Part shown: piece after piece, positions 8,238 to 15,942 of the stretch
Numbering within the stretch: the stretch's first letter is position 1
How the letters are laid out: every line of letters starts with the position of its first letter
NCBI RefSeq assembly: GCF_041276565.1
Contig: NZ_JBGGGR010000002.1
Span: forward strand, 1 to 21,349
Length of the DNA: 21,349 bases
Source of the DNA: Phytoplasma sp041276565
GTDB taxonomy: Bacteria; Bacillota_I; Bacilli_A; Acholeplasmatales; Acholeplasmataceae
Direction of reading: 5' to 3'
Program-made: the position numbers and the translations under genes
The notes under the pieces: model-generated
Seen by the model: only the letters and a program-made list of their open reading frames with translations
Database searches by the model: none
Told to the model about the DNA's origin: nothing

Positions 8238-8606
8238 TTATAAATATAGTTGTTTTAACTTGTTATTTTTTTGTATCAAACGAAAAACTTTTTTGTTTAA
8301 ATAACAAACAAATTGTAAAGGATTATTTTTATTTTCCTCTAATTTAATCACTATTTTCAAATCAATCCATTTTTTGGTAATGGTATGTTTTTTGGTTAAA
8401 GTGAATTTATTTTCTTTATATTCTTTTAAAATACTTTTAAATAATTCTTGTTCGAAACTAGATATTCTAGATATTTGAGTTAAATAATTGATAATTTTAT
8501 TATTTTCTCTTGAATTGTAAACAAAATTCATAAAAAAGACAATAATCGTAGAAATTAAAAAAACAACTACAAACCAAGATAGACTGCTATTCATCAAACT
8601 ATTCAT
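8238..8606 (-). CDS. Small membrane-anchored hypothetical protein
   Basis: A 122-residue protein I do not recognise. Residues about 10-30 (SWFVVVFLISTIIVFFMNFVY) form one membrane span, followed by a charged, Lys-rich domain of about 90 residues with predicted helix (EQELFKSILKEYKENK) and strand (WIDLKIVIKL) segments, presumably cytosolic. There is no signal cleavage site. It lies 18 bases behind yneF and likely shares its transcript. A second ATG in frame (8594) is a possible start; the first has a GAGAAG-like site. Confidence 0.7.
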   Translation of the reverse strand: MNSLMNSSLSWFVVVFLISTIIVFFMNFVYNSRENNKIINYLTQISRISSFEQELFKSILKEYKENKFTLTKKHTITKKWIDLKIVIKLEENKNNPLQFVCYLNKKVFRLIQKNNKLKQLYL

Positions 8607-8624
8607 AAAAATTATTCTTCTCTA

Positions 8625-8831
8625 TTACTTTTGATTTTTAATATTAGACATAATTTGTTTTATTTGTTTTTCTCCTGGGTTTCTTCCCATTTGTTTAAAC
8701 ATTATTTTGATTTGTTTTTCTGTAATAGGAGGATTTTTTTCGAAATATCTTCGAAATCCAAAAAATGAAATTAAAGTTCCTATTATAGTTCCTAAAATAA
8801 AAAATATAATTCCTATTAAAACAGATGACAT
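8625..8831 (-). CDS. yneF: YneF family (UPF0154) membrane protein
   Basis: A 68-residue single-span membrane protein. Residues 4-26 form the span, followed by the family signature RRYFEKNPPITEKQIKIMF and QMGRNPGEKQIKQIM. The family is widespread in Firmicutes and Mollicutes, and I know of no established function. ATG at 8831 with AAGG upstream. It lies 101 bases behind rsmD and directly before a second small membrane protein. Confidence 0.88.
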   Translation of the reverse strand: MSSVLIGIIFFILGTIIGTLISFFGFRRYFEKNPPITEKQIKIMFKQMGRNPGEKQIKQIMSNIKNQK

Positions 8832-8932
8832 GATAATTTTAACCTTTTTTTAATTTATTTCAAGTAAAAAATAAACTACTATTAATATAGTATATAATAA
8901 ATAAACCAAATAATAAATAAAAAAATAAAATT

Positions 8933-9505
8933 TTAAAAAAAATTTTTTTTATAAAAAGTTATTTTTTTATTTCCACTGATTTTTATTTTGAATAAAACAA
9001 AATTCTCGATTTCGTTAGATAATAAAGTTTTATAATGTGTTTCGACCGCCACTAAAGCTTCTTCAGAAGTCACTTGGTTTAAATATTGAAACAGTAACAA
9101 ATAAAAATCAGAAAAATAAGGCGGATCGATGATAATTAAATCAAAAAAAATATTTTTTTGAATAAACTTTTTTAACATTTGAAAAGCGTCGCCGTAAAAA
9201 ATATGTGCTTCATTTTCATTTAATTTTAATTTCATTTTATTTTTTTTCATAATTCGAAAAGATAAATAAAAATTATCCACTAAATAAATTTCTTTAGCAC
9301 TTCTACTTAAAGCTTCGAAACCACAAGCACCAGAACCAGAAAATAAATCCAAAACTATACTATCTTGAACTAAAGAACCGATTGTATCAAATAAAATTTT
9401 TCTCAACAAATGGGAAGTACTTCTAGTTTTTGGAGAAGGAACTGGATATAATTTAAAACCTTTATATTTTCCGGAAATAATATGCAACATATTTTTTATA
9501 TTCAC
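8933..9505 (-). CDS. rsmD: 16S rRNA m2G966 methyltransferase RsmD
   Basis: SAM-dependent enzyme that methylates G966 (E. coli numbering) of 16S rRNA in the small subunit. It has the family N-terminus IISGKYKGFKL (9-19) and TRSTSHLLRKILFD (27-40), the SAM motif LDLFSGSGACG (52-62), and the catalytic DPPY (127-130) of N2-guanine methylases. At 190 residues it matches family length. The start is uncertain: a GTG at 9505, or an ATG at 9490 giving MLHIISG, which aligns better with usual N-termini; neither has a strong ribosome binding site. It is 86 bases behind yqeG. Confidence 0.93.
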   Translation of the reverse strand: MNIKNMLHIISGKYKGFKLYPVPSPKTRSTSHLLRKILFDTIGSLVQDSIVLDLFSGSGACGFEALSRSAKEIYLVDNFYLSFRIMKKNKMKLKLNENEAHIFYGDAFQMLKKFIQKNIFFDLIIIDPPYFSDFYLLLFQYLNQVTSEEALVAVETHYKTLLSNEIENFVLFKIKISGNKKITFYKKNFF

Positions 9506-9591
9506 TTTTTCAAAATATTAAATTCTTTTTAAATAATATTAAATCTCTTTTTAAAACAAATTATCATCATCGAAGCAAAAAAATAAAAAAA

Positions 9592-10146
9592 TTAAAGAAA
9601 ATTTTTAAATTTTCTATTATATTCTTGAGAATCGATTTTTTTTATTTTCGAAATAAATCTTTTTTCTATGAAATAACGAGATAATTTGGTAATTAAAGAT
9701 TCTTTTTCTTTATCTAAAGGTTTTACCAAGATAGAAAGAATATTCATTTTATTAGCACTTAAAATATCTGTTCTTAATTGATCTCCGATCATAACAACTT
9801 CATCGTGATTAAGATTAAATGATGTTAAAGCTTTTTGTAAACCCCAATGAGAAGGTTTTTTACGAAAAAAATTTAAATAGATATAATTTAAATATTCCAT
9901 AGAAATAATATTTTTTAATTTTTTAAAAGAAGCGTTCGAAATGATCACTATTTGAAATTTTAAACTTAATTTTTTTAAAATTATTTGAGTTGCGTCATTT
10001 AATTTTTTTTCTTCAGGCCTTAATAAAGTATTATCTAAATCAAAAAATAATGCTTTGATTTTTTTTTGATTATAAAAAAAATCATAAGGAATATCAAAAA
10101 TAGATTCATAATAAAACGAAGGTGAATATTTATATTTATTGATCAT
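9592..10146 (-). CDS. yqeG: YqeG family HAD IIIA phosphatase
   Basis: Haloacid-dehalogenase-type phosphatase of 184 residues with all four motifs: DLDNT (36-40, nucleophile Asp36 and acid/base Asp38), Ser70-Asn71, Lys97-Pro98, and GDQLRTD (121-127). The family is related to the eukaryotic GEP4 phosphatidylglycerophosphate phosphatases, so a role in phosphatidylglycerol synthesis is plausible but not shown here. The start ATG follows the greA stop after one base, indicating translational coupling. Confidence 0.88.
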   Translation of the reverse strand: MINKYKYSPSFYYESIFDIPYDFFYNQKKIKALFFDLDNTLLRPEEKKLNDATQIILKKLSLKFQIVIISNASFKKLKNIISMEYLNYIYLNFFRKKPSHWGLQKALTSFNLNHDEVVMIGDQLRTDILSANKMNILSILVKPLDKEKESLITKLSRYFIEKRFISKIKKIDSQEYNRKFKNFL

Positions 10147-10147
10147 T

Positions 10148-10618
10148 TTATTCCACTTTCAAAATATTTACTTTAAAACTTTTTCCTGTTTCTGTTTTAA
10201 CTAAAACTTGTTCCCCTTCTTTATAACCTTGAAGACTTTGGCCGATAGGTGATTCAATAGATATTTTATTATCGAAAGGATTAACTTCTAAAACCCCTAC
10301 TAATTGAATATATTCTTCTTTCATATTATCTAAAAATTGAATTAAAACTTTTTTTCCGATATTAATTTCTTTATTGTTGTCAGAAGTTTTAATAATTTGC
10401 ACATTTTTTAAAATATTTTTAATTTCTGTAATACGTGATTCTATAAAAACTTGTTCATCACGAGCTGCACTGTAATCAGCGTTTTCACTTAAATCACCTT
10501 GTTCTCTAGCTTCTTTAATAGCCGCTAAATTTTCATTTCTTTTAACATTTTTTAAGTAATCTAGTTCTTCTTTTAATTTATCTAAACCTGATTGAGTTAA
10601 TTCGTAATTTTTTTTCAT
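10148..10618 (-). CDS. greA: Transcription elongation factor GreA
   Basis: Rescues backtracked RNA polymerase by stimulating cleavage of the RNA 3' end. The 156 residues show the standard layout: an N-terminal coiled coil (LTQSGLDKLKEELDYL onward) with the acidic tip region EQGDLSENADYSAARDEQ (39-56), then the C-terminal FKBP-like domain with SPIGQSLQGYKEGEQV (123-138). ATG 10618 has a strong AAGGAAAAG site lying next to the stop of trmR 11 bases upstream. Its position beside trmR echoes the Bacillus order. Confidence 0.97.
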   Translation of the reverse strand: MKKNYELTQSGLDKLKEELDYLKNVKRNENLAAIKEAREQGDLSENADYSAARDEQVFIESRITEIKNILKNVQIIKTSDNNKEINIGKKVLIQFLDNMKEEYIQLVGVLEVNPFDNKISIESPIGQSLQGYKEGEQVLVKTETGKSFKVNILKVE

Positions 10619-10629
10619 TTCTTTTCCTT

Positions 10630-11223
10630 TTATTTTTTATTTATTTTTTGTGAAACGCTTAACCCGTCTCCAATGTTTAAAAACAAAGTTTTAAAAGAAT
10701 TATTATTTTTTAAAAACGTCATAAATTCATTTAATTTAACAATTAAACGTTTCGTACTTCTTGATAAATTAGGATCATCAACATTTAAATTATGAAAATT
10801 TAAATTATCACATATAATAAAACCATTATCATTTAAAAAAACACTATATTTTTGAAATATTTTTTCGTATTGTGATTTGGAAGCGTCGATAAAGACGAGA
10901 TCATATTTTTGAGTAGCTTGATAAAAAAAGGCTTCAGCCCAAATGAATTTAATATTGAATACACCTTCATGAAAAAAATCTAAAGCTAATTTATATTTAT
11001 TATAATCTCTCTCAATAGTATCAATTTGGTTGTTTTCATTACTCATACCAAGTGCACTATAACCAATAGCTGTTCCTATTTCCAAAATATTGATTATTTT
11101 ATTTCTCTTAATGAATTTTTTCAAAAATAATAAAGTATCATCTTGAATAATAGGGATTTTATTTTTTAAAGAAATTTTTTTTAATTTTTTTAAATAATCT
11201 TGTTTTTTTTCTGACATCAACAT
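10630..11223 (-). CDS. trmR: tRNA 5-hydroxyuridine methyltransferase TrmR
   Basis: Class I SAM methyltransferase of the O-methyltransferase 3 family, 197 residues. Motif I is EIGTAIGYSA (48-57); metal and substrate residues appear in FIDASKSQY (111-119) and CDN (138-140), as in the Mg-dependent family. In Bacillus the orthologue (YrrM) makes mo5U34 in tRNA and lies between alaS and greA. The same neighbours here (ruvX 27 bases upstream, greA 11 bases downstream) support this over a generic catechol-type methyltransferase. ATGs at 11223 and 11217 are both possible starts; neither has a strong ribosome binding site. Confidence 0.87.
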   Translation of the reverse strand: MLMSEKKQDYLKKLKKISLKNKIPIIQDDTLLFLKKFIKRNKIINILEIGTAIGYSALGMSNENNQIDTIERDYNKYKLALDFFHEGVFNIKFIWAEAFFYQATQKYDLVFIDASKSQYEKIFQKYSVFLNDNGFIICDNLNFHNLNVDDPNLSRSTKRLIVKLNEFMTFLKNNNSFKTLFLNIGDGLSVSQKINKK

Positions 11224-11250
11224 AAGATAAAATTTTATTCTTTAATTTTC

Positions 11251-11694
11251 TTATTCTCTAAAACGACTGTTATGATAATTCAAAAAATTTTGTAAAATAA
11301 TAGATGCTGCCATTTGATCTTTTATTTCTTTAATTTTCTTTTTTTTACAACGTCCTTCACGTAAAAATCGATATGCTTGTTTTGTTGTTAAACGTTCGTC
11401 CCATAAAATAATTTCTACACAATCAAATTTTTTTTTCATTAATTCAAGAAAATTAATACTAATTTTAGCCTTAATTCCTACATCGTTATTCATATGTTTC
11501 GGATACCCTAAAATAATTTTAGTAATTTGAAATTTCTCAATAATTTCAAATAAAGGCTTAATTAATTCATTATATTGATTTAAACGAAAAAAAATGGTTT
11601 TTAAATTATTAACAAAAATACCGAATTCAGAAATAGAAACCCCTAAAGTCTTTTCTCCTAAATCCAAACCTAAAAAAGCATCTTTTTTTTTCAT
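11251..11694 (-). CDS. ruvX: RuvX/YqgF, pre-16S rRNA nuclease family
   Basis: RNase H-fold protein linked to 5' maturation of 16S rRNA. At 147 residues it has normal family length. The fold's acidic residues are visible: Asp11 in GLDLGEKTLGVS, the acidic pair in WDERLTT, and the aspartate in KDQMAASIIL. The start is placed at ATG 11694, which overlaps the alaS stop TGA as ATGA; a TTG 15 bases upstream would lie deeper within alaS. This overlap also shows that TGA terminates translation here. Confidence 0.92.
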   Translation of the reverse strand: MKKKDAFLGLDLGEKTLGVSISEFGIFVNNLKTIFFRLNQYNELIKPLFEIIEKFQITKIILGYPKHMNNDVGIKAKISINFLELMKKKFDCVEIILWDERLTTKQAYRFLREGRCKKKKIKEIKDQMAASIILQNFLNYHNSRFRE

Positions 11695-14324
11695 AAAAAT
11701 TTTTTCCAATTGTTTTTAAATTGATCAAATTTGTTTATATCACGACTAAATGATTGTCCGAAATGATTATTTCCGCCACCTCGACCATTTATCGTTAGAT
11801 TAATTTTTTGAATAAAACCATTCGCGTTGATCGTTTTACTTTTACATAAAAAAATAAATTGATCTGTTTTTTTATGACATAAACACAAGAAATCATTATT
11901 TATTTTTTGAAATAATTTATCTAGTAAAACTTTTAAAATGTCTCCACTTATGTCTTGATCGTCATCAATGATAATCATTATTTGTTTTTCGATTTGACGA
12001 GGTATAAAATTATCAATCTCTTTTAAAATTTTTTCGTTCTGTTTTTGTGAAATGTATTTTTTCATTTTGCCAAATTGTTTTCTCAAAGAATCCAAATGAC
12101 TTTTATAATTTTGTATATCTTTATAACTGTTATATTTTATATTTGAAATTAAATTTTGGTCTATTTGAAAAAAAGATTGGTCAAGAGTTGAATTATCATT
12201 TTTGATTTTTTCTATTTTTTGTAAAATTTGTTTTTCTTCTAAGAATAAAGAACTTAATTTTTCTTTTAAAAAAAAACTTACATTATGACCTGAAGTGGCT
12301 TCGACACGATAAATTCCTGAACCAATTAATTTGTAATCTAAAATAACAAAACGTTTTAATTCTTCTGTGTTGGAAGCATGTGTACCACCACATAATTGAA
12401 TCGAAAAATCTCCTATCCGCACGACTCTTACTATTTCAGGATAAGTTTTGTTTTCGATAAATTGAGCTTTTTGTTTGATCGCTTCAGCGAAAGGCATTTC
12501 TCGAATGATCACTGGTTCTTTTTTTTCAATAAATTCGTTAACTTTATTTTCTATTTGAAATAATTCTTCCTGTGACAAATTACGGTAATAAGAAAAATCT
12601 ATTCTTAAAAATTGGTCATCCAAAGAAGAACCTTTAAATAAAATATTTTCATCTAAAGAATATCTTAAAACATCTTGCAATAAATGAGTAGCAGTATGAT
12701 TCAAAGAAGTTTTTTTTCTTTTTGGTAAATCAATAGAAGCTAAGACTTCTTGTCCTTCTGACAAAAGATTTTGAAACGATTCATTAAATTGATGTAAAAA
12801 TTGATTATTTGGCAATTTGATGACTTTCGTTACTTGTAACCCGTTAATTTGACCTGAATCAGATTTTTGTCCTCCCATAATAGGGAAAAAGGGAGTTCGA
12901 CTTAAAACAATACCTTCATCAAATAATTTAAGAATTTTTGTCTTTGTCTCAAAAATATTATAACCAATAAAATCACTTTTATCTTTAAAATTCATAAACA
13001 ATTCTTTTTGAATATTCATGTTGTTTTTAATATTACTGTTTTCACGTGATAATTCTTTTTGTTTTGTTAAATAAATTTCAAATTCTTTTTCATCTACCTG
13101 TAAATTATTCATTTGAGCATATTCTAGAATCATTTCTTTCGGTAAGCCGTAAGTGTCATAAAGTTTAAAAAAATTCTCTCCTGATAAAAATTTATCAGAA
13201 ACTAATTTTTGAAATAATTTAGCACTTTTTTCTAAATGAAATAAAAATTTATCTTCTTCTTTTTTAATCATATTTTCGATAATCGTTTGTTTGTTTCTTA
13301 AATAAGGATAAAATTCTTCCATAAGATCGATCACGACTGAAACCAATTGAAATAAAAAAGGGGCTGTTAAATTTAATTTTTGTCCTTGAAAAAAAGCTCT
13401 TCTTAAAATTTTTTTTAAAATATATCCTCTTCCGATATTAGAAAATATCACGCCATCGCCAAGACCAAAAACTAAAGTTTTAATATGATCAGCGATAATT
13501 TTAAAAAATTCTTTTTTCTCAGAATATTTTTTTTTACTTAAAAAACTAATTTTTTCAATGATAGGCCAAAAAAGATCTGTTTCAAAATTAGTTTCTGTTT
13601 CTTGTAATACACAAGCTAAACGTTCTAACCCAGCACCTGTATCAATATTTTTACTTGGTAATTCTGAATAATTTTCTCTATTTTTTCCTGATTCGCTATT
13701 ATACTGAGAAAAAACGATATTCCAAATTTCAACAAAACGATTATTCGAAATATCTTCAATAATAAGTTCTATTCCTTTAGAATTATATTTATTCCCTCTA
13801 TCAAAAAAAATTTCTGTACAAGGACCACAAGGACCTTCACCAATTTCCCAAAAATTATTTTTAAAAGGGATCAAATGATCTGAACTAATTCCTTTATCTA
13901 ACCATAAATGATATGTTTCTAAATCTTTATCAAAATAAGTAATATATAATTTTTCTTGAGGTAAACCAAAAAATTTATCAGACATTAATAATTCATAAGC
14001 AAAATCAATAGCTTCTTTTTTGAAATAATCACCTATTGAAAAATTACCTAACATTTCAAAAAAAGTATGATGAAACATACTTTTTCCTACTTTTTCAATA
14101 TCACTAGTTCTTAAACATTTTTGAATATTTACTATTTTCGGAAAAGAAACTTTTTGAGAACCATCAAAATACTTTTTTAAAGGAACAATCCCAGCGTTAA
14201 CCCATAATAAACTTTCGTCAGAAGAATCAGGAATTAAGGAAACAGAATTTTCTAAATGATGTTTTTTATTAATAAAAAAATTTAACCATGTTTTTTTGAT
14301 TTCACTGAAAGTCATTTTTTTCAT
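11691..14324 (-). CDS. alaS: Alanyl-tRNA synthetase
   Basis: Charges tRNA-Ala. At 877 residues it is full length. The class II catalytic core spans about residues 1-240 (motif region FEMLGNFSIGDYFK at 89-102; GAGLERL at 230-236). The editing domain has its zinc ligands HTATH (543-547) and CGGTH (645-649). The C-terminal DHHA1 domain ends with RGGGNNHFGQS (848-858). ATG 14324 is preceded directly by an in-frame TAA, which fixes the start. It leads the cluster alaS-ruvX-trmR-greA-yqeG. No T-box leader is recognisable in the long upstream region. Confidence 0.98.
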   Translation of the reverse strand: MKKMTFSEIKKTWLNFFINKKHHLENSVSLIPDSSDESLLWVNAGIVPLKKYFDGSQKVSFPKIVNIQKCLRTSDIEKVGKSMFHHTFFEMLGNFSIGDYFKKEAIDFAYELLMSDKFFGLPQEKLYITYFDKDLETYHLWLDKGISSDHLIPFKNNFWEIGEGPCGPCTEIFFDRGNKYNSKGIELIIEDISNNRFVEIWNIVFSQYNSESGKNRENYSELPSKNIDTGAGLERLACVLQETETNFETDLFWPIIEKISFLSKKKYSEKKEFFKIIADHIKTLVFGLGDGVIFSNIGRGYILKKILRRAFFQGQKLNLTAPFLFQLVSVVIDLMEEFYPYLRNKQTIIENMIKKEEDKFLFHLEKSAKLFQKLVSDKFLSGENFFKLYDTYGLPKEMILEYAQMNNLQVDEKEFEIYLTKQKELSRENSNIKNNMNIQKELFMNFKDKSDFIGYNIFETKTKILKLFDEGIVLSRTPFFPIMGGQKSDSGQINGLQVTKVIKLPNNQFLHQFNESFQNLLSEGQEVLASIDLPKRKKTSLNHTATHLLQDVLRYSLDENILFKGSSLDDQFLRIDFSYYRNLSQEELFQIENKVNEFIEKKEPVIIREMPFAEAIKQKAQFIENKTYPEIVRVVRIGDFSIQLCGGTHASNTEELKRFVILDYKLIGSGIYRVEATSGHNVSFFLKEKLSSLFLEEKQILQKIEKIKNDNSTLDQSFFQIDQNLISNIKYNSYKDIQNYKSHLDSLRKQFGKMKKYISQKQNEKILKEIDNFIPRQIEKQIMIIIDDDQDISGDILKVLLDKLFQKINNDFLCLCHKKTDQFIFLCKSKTINANGFIQKINLTINGRGGGNNHFGQSFSRDINKFDQFKNNWKKFL

Positions 14325-14453
14325 TTAAAAATCACTCTTTCCTTATTTATCAATTTCAATCTTTTTTATTTATAAATTCACTAATAGGGGGATTAATTCA
14401 ATTTTAATTTTATCTTAAATAAACTATATTTCTATATTAATTTTTAATGAATA

Positions 14454-14511
14454 CTATAAATAATCATATCGAAAATATTTCTTTTTCGAAGACTGAAATC
14501 GAATTTATAGT
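14454..14511. repeat. Nested inverted repeat in the alaS upstream region
   Basis: ACTATAAAT (14454-14462) pairs with ATTTATAGT (14503-14511). Inside it TCGAAAA near 14469-14475 can pair with TTTTTCGA near 14483-14490. RNA from the minus strand could fold as an outer stem with an inner hairpin. It lies about 130-190 bases upstream of the alaS start. No known riboswitch or T-box motif is seen. Confidence 0.4.
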
Positions 14512-14555
14512 TAATATTTTATTTCCTCATTTTATTTTCAAAAAATTTATTAAAA

Positions 14556-14699
14556 TAATAAAATAAAAAAATAATAAAATAAAAAAATAATAAAATAAAA
14601 AAATAATAAAATAAAAAAATAATAAAATAAAAAAATAATAAAATAAAAAAATAATAAAATAAAAAAATAATAAAATAAAAAAATCATAAAATTAAAAAT
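14556..14699. repeat. Tandem array, 16-bp unit, eight copies plus one divergent
   Basis: The unit TAATAAAATAAAAAAA repeats with a strict 16-base period from 14556 to 14683. A ninth copy (14684-14699) has drifted (TCATAAAATT...). Stops occur in the repeat, so it is non-coding. The eight core copies are identical. Confidence 0.96.
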
Positions 14700-15004
14700 T
14701 ATTTCTTTTTTTATATAGTCGATGAATAAATTATTTTTGGTTTGACGTTAAATTAAATTTTCTTCAAACGAAAAATAATTAATCTCACTTTTTCTATTAA
14801 AAAATATAAAAATTTAATTTTATGATAATTTTATTAATCACATAATTGAAAAAAATTGAATGTAATTCAAATCGAAAATATTCATTTTATTTCTTTACTA
14901 AAACAAATTTATAATTACAGTTAATATAAATTTCACTAAGAAAAATATTTTTTTATTTTAATAATGAAAATAATATGATTTAAATAAAATTAAAAAAAAT
15001 AAAA

Positions 15005-15208
15005 TTAATTATTTTTTTCTTTATTTTTATTTTTAATTTTGAATTCCACTAATTTATTTTTATAGTAAGGGCTACTTAAAGTTACACGATGTGATAAAGT
15101 AAAATTATTAGTCTCAGGACAAATAATTAAACTAGGACTTTTTAATTTATAATGAGTACGTCTTTTTCTTTTTGCGGTTTTACCAGTTCTTCTAAAAGGA
15201 ACAGCCAT
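15005..15208 (-). CDS. rpmF: 50S ribosomal protein L32
   Basis: Small basic protein of the large ribosomal subunit, 67 residues. The N-terminus MAVPFRRTGKTAKRKRRTH is diagnostic. The usual zinc-binding Cys quartet is reduced; only Cys30 (IICPETNN) remains, so this is the zinc-free or partly degenerate form. A Lys/Asn-rich tail closes it. ATG 15208 has a GGAG site (15216-15220), and a perfect 20-bp hairpin lies a few bases before that. It is downstream of tRNA-Arg on the same strand. Confidence 0.95.
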   Translation of the reverse strand: MAVPFRRTGKTAKRKRRTHYKLKSPSLIICPETNNFTLSHRVTLSSPYYKNKLVEFKIKNKNKEKNN

Positions 15209-15223
15209 GTTTTCATCTCCGTT

Positions 15224-15273
15224 TTTTTGCTCTTAAATAAATAATTAACTAAATATTTATTTAAGAGCAAAAA
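15224..15273 (-). promoter_or_regulatory. Perfect 20-bp hairpin in the rpmF leader
   Basis: Arms 15224-15243 and 15254-15273 are exact reverse complements around a 10-base loop. The central part of the stem is GCTCTTAAATAAATA. In minus-strand RNA the stem begins with U-rich and ends with A-rich sequence, so it lacks the trailing U-tract of a terminator. It ends about four bases before the GGAG of rpmF and may protect the mRNA or tune initiation. Confidence 0.6.
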
Positions 15274-15340
15274 TTATTTTTCAAAAATTTAATATTTATA
15301 TAATTAAAATACATGAAATAAATATAAAAACAATTAAAAA

Positions 15341-15417
15341 TGGCGTTTGAGAAGGGATTCGAACCCCTGACCGACGGCTTAGAAGACCGCTGCTCTGTCC
15401 TACTGAGCTACTCAAAC
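15341..15417 (-). tRNA. tRNA-Arg, anticodon UCU
   Basis: A 77-base cloverleaf on the minus strand: acceptor GTTTGAG/CTCAAAC, D stem GCTC/GAGC, anticodon stem-loop with loop CTTCTAA (anticodon TCT, complement at 15381-15383), T arm AGGGG-TTCGAAT-CCCTT, discriminator G and encoded CCA. It reads AGA, the favoured Arg codon in an AT-rich genome. Confidence 0.97.
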
Positions 15418-15439
15418 TTTTTTTTATTAATCAATTTAT

Positions 15440-15470
15440 ATTATACCTTGAAATATTATATTTTTTTCAA
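15440..15470 (-). promoter_or_regulatory. Candidate promoter of tRNA-Arg (and perhaps rpmF)
   Basis: On the minus strand a perfect TATAAT (15445-15440) lies 22 bases before the tRNA 5' end. TTGAAA (15470-15465) precedes it with a 19-base spacer, slightly long. A second TATAAT (15460-15455) overlaps. With no other promoter evident before rpmF, a shared transcript is possible. Confidence 0.45.
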
Positions 15471-15504
15471 TTTTATTGAAAACAGTTTTTAAAAAAAATG
15501 AATT

Positions 15505-15942
15505 TTACTTAAAAACTTTTAAAAAAAGATAATTAAATTTATCATAAAAATTATAATACTCTAAAATAACAAAATTATTTAATTTTAACCATTCGATTAA
15601 ATAATTAACTTTGCCTTGGCATCCTAATAACAAATATTTATTTTTATAATAATATTTAGATAAAATTTGTGAAATAGTATTCGGGCCCATTCCACAAATT
15701 AAAGCTAAATCAAAATAAACATCTATTTTTTCAAAACCATCACTTAAATAGAATTCAACAGGATAATTTTTTAAATTTTGTTTTGCTTTTTCTAATGGTT
15801 TCGCTTTATTATCGGAAGCGATTCCTTTTTGGATATATTTCAAATCTAAAGCTTTTTTTAAAACTAAACCATGATCTGTTCCTATATCTAAAACTGTATT
15901 ATAACCTTTAATCAAAGAAGCGATAAAGTCAATTCTTTTCAT
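15505..15942 (-). CDS. trmK: tRNA m1A22 methyltransferase TrmK, catalytic domain only
   Basis: SAM-dependent methylation of A22 in tRNA (Bacillus YqfN). The Rossmann part is complete: LDIGTDHGLV (18-27), SDGF (67-70), CGMGPNTI (83-90) and a C-terminal strand region. The protein has only 145 residues, against roughly 230 in Bacillus, so the C-terminal coiled-coil domain is absent. No continuation lies in another frame: the tRNA promoter follows. Start ATG 15942 overlaps the rpoD stop as ATGA, and the pairing with rpoD matches the Bacillus order. Confidence 0.88.
   Translation of the reverse strand: MKRIDFIASLIKGYNTVLDIGTDHGLVLKKALDLKYIQKGIASDNKAKPLEKAKQNLKNYPVEFYLSDGFEKIDVYFDLALICGMGPNTISQILSKYYYKNKYLLLGCQGKVNYLIEWLKLNNFVILEYYNFYDKFNYLFLKVFK

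Larger units (their letters stand above)
14325..15004. other. Long intergenic spacer upstream of alaS
   Basis: About 680 bases without a supported gene. It holds a 16-bp tandem array (14556-14699), a nested inverted repeat (14454-14511) and otherwise AT-rich sequence. It should include the alaS promoter and the end of the rpmF transcript, but neither a clear promoter nor a clear terminator is visible. Confidence 0.65.

Noticed and set aside
14325..14460. T-box riboswitch upstream of alaS
   Set aside because: The conserved T-box sequence (TGGNACCGCG type) and a downstream terminator are not present.
15224..15273. The rpmF leader hairpin as an intrinsic terminator
   Set aside because: On both strands the 3' arm is followed by A-rich, not T-rich, sequence, so no U-tract follows the stem.
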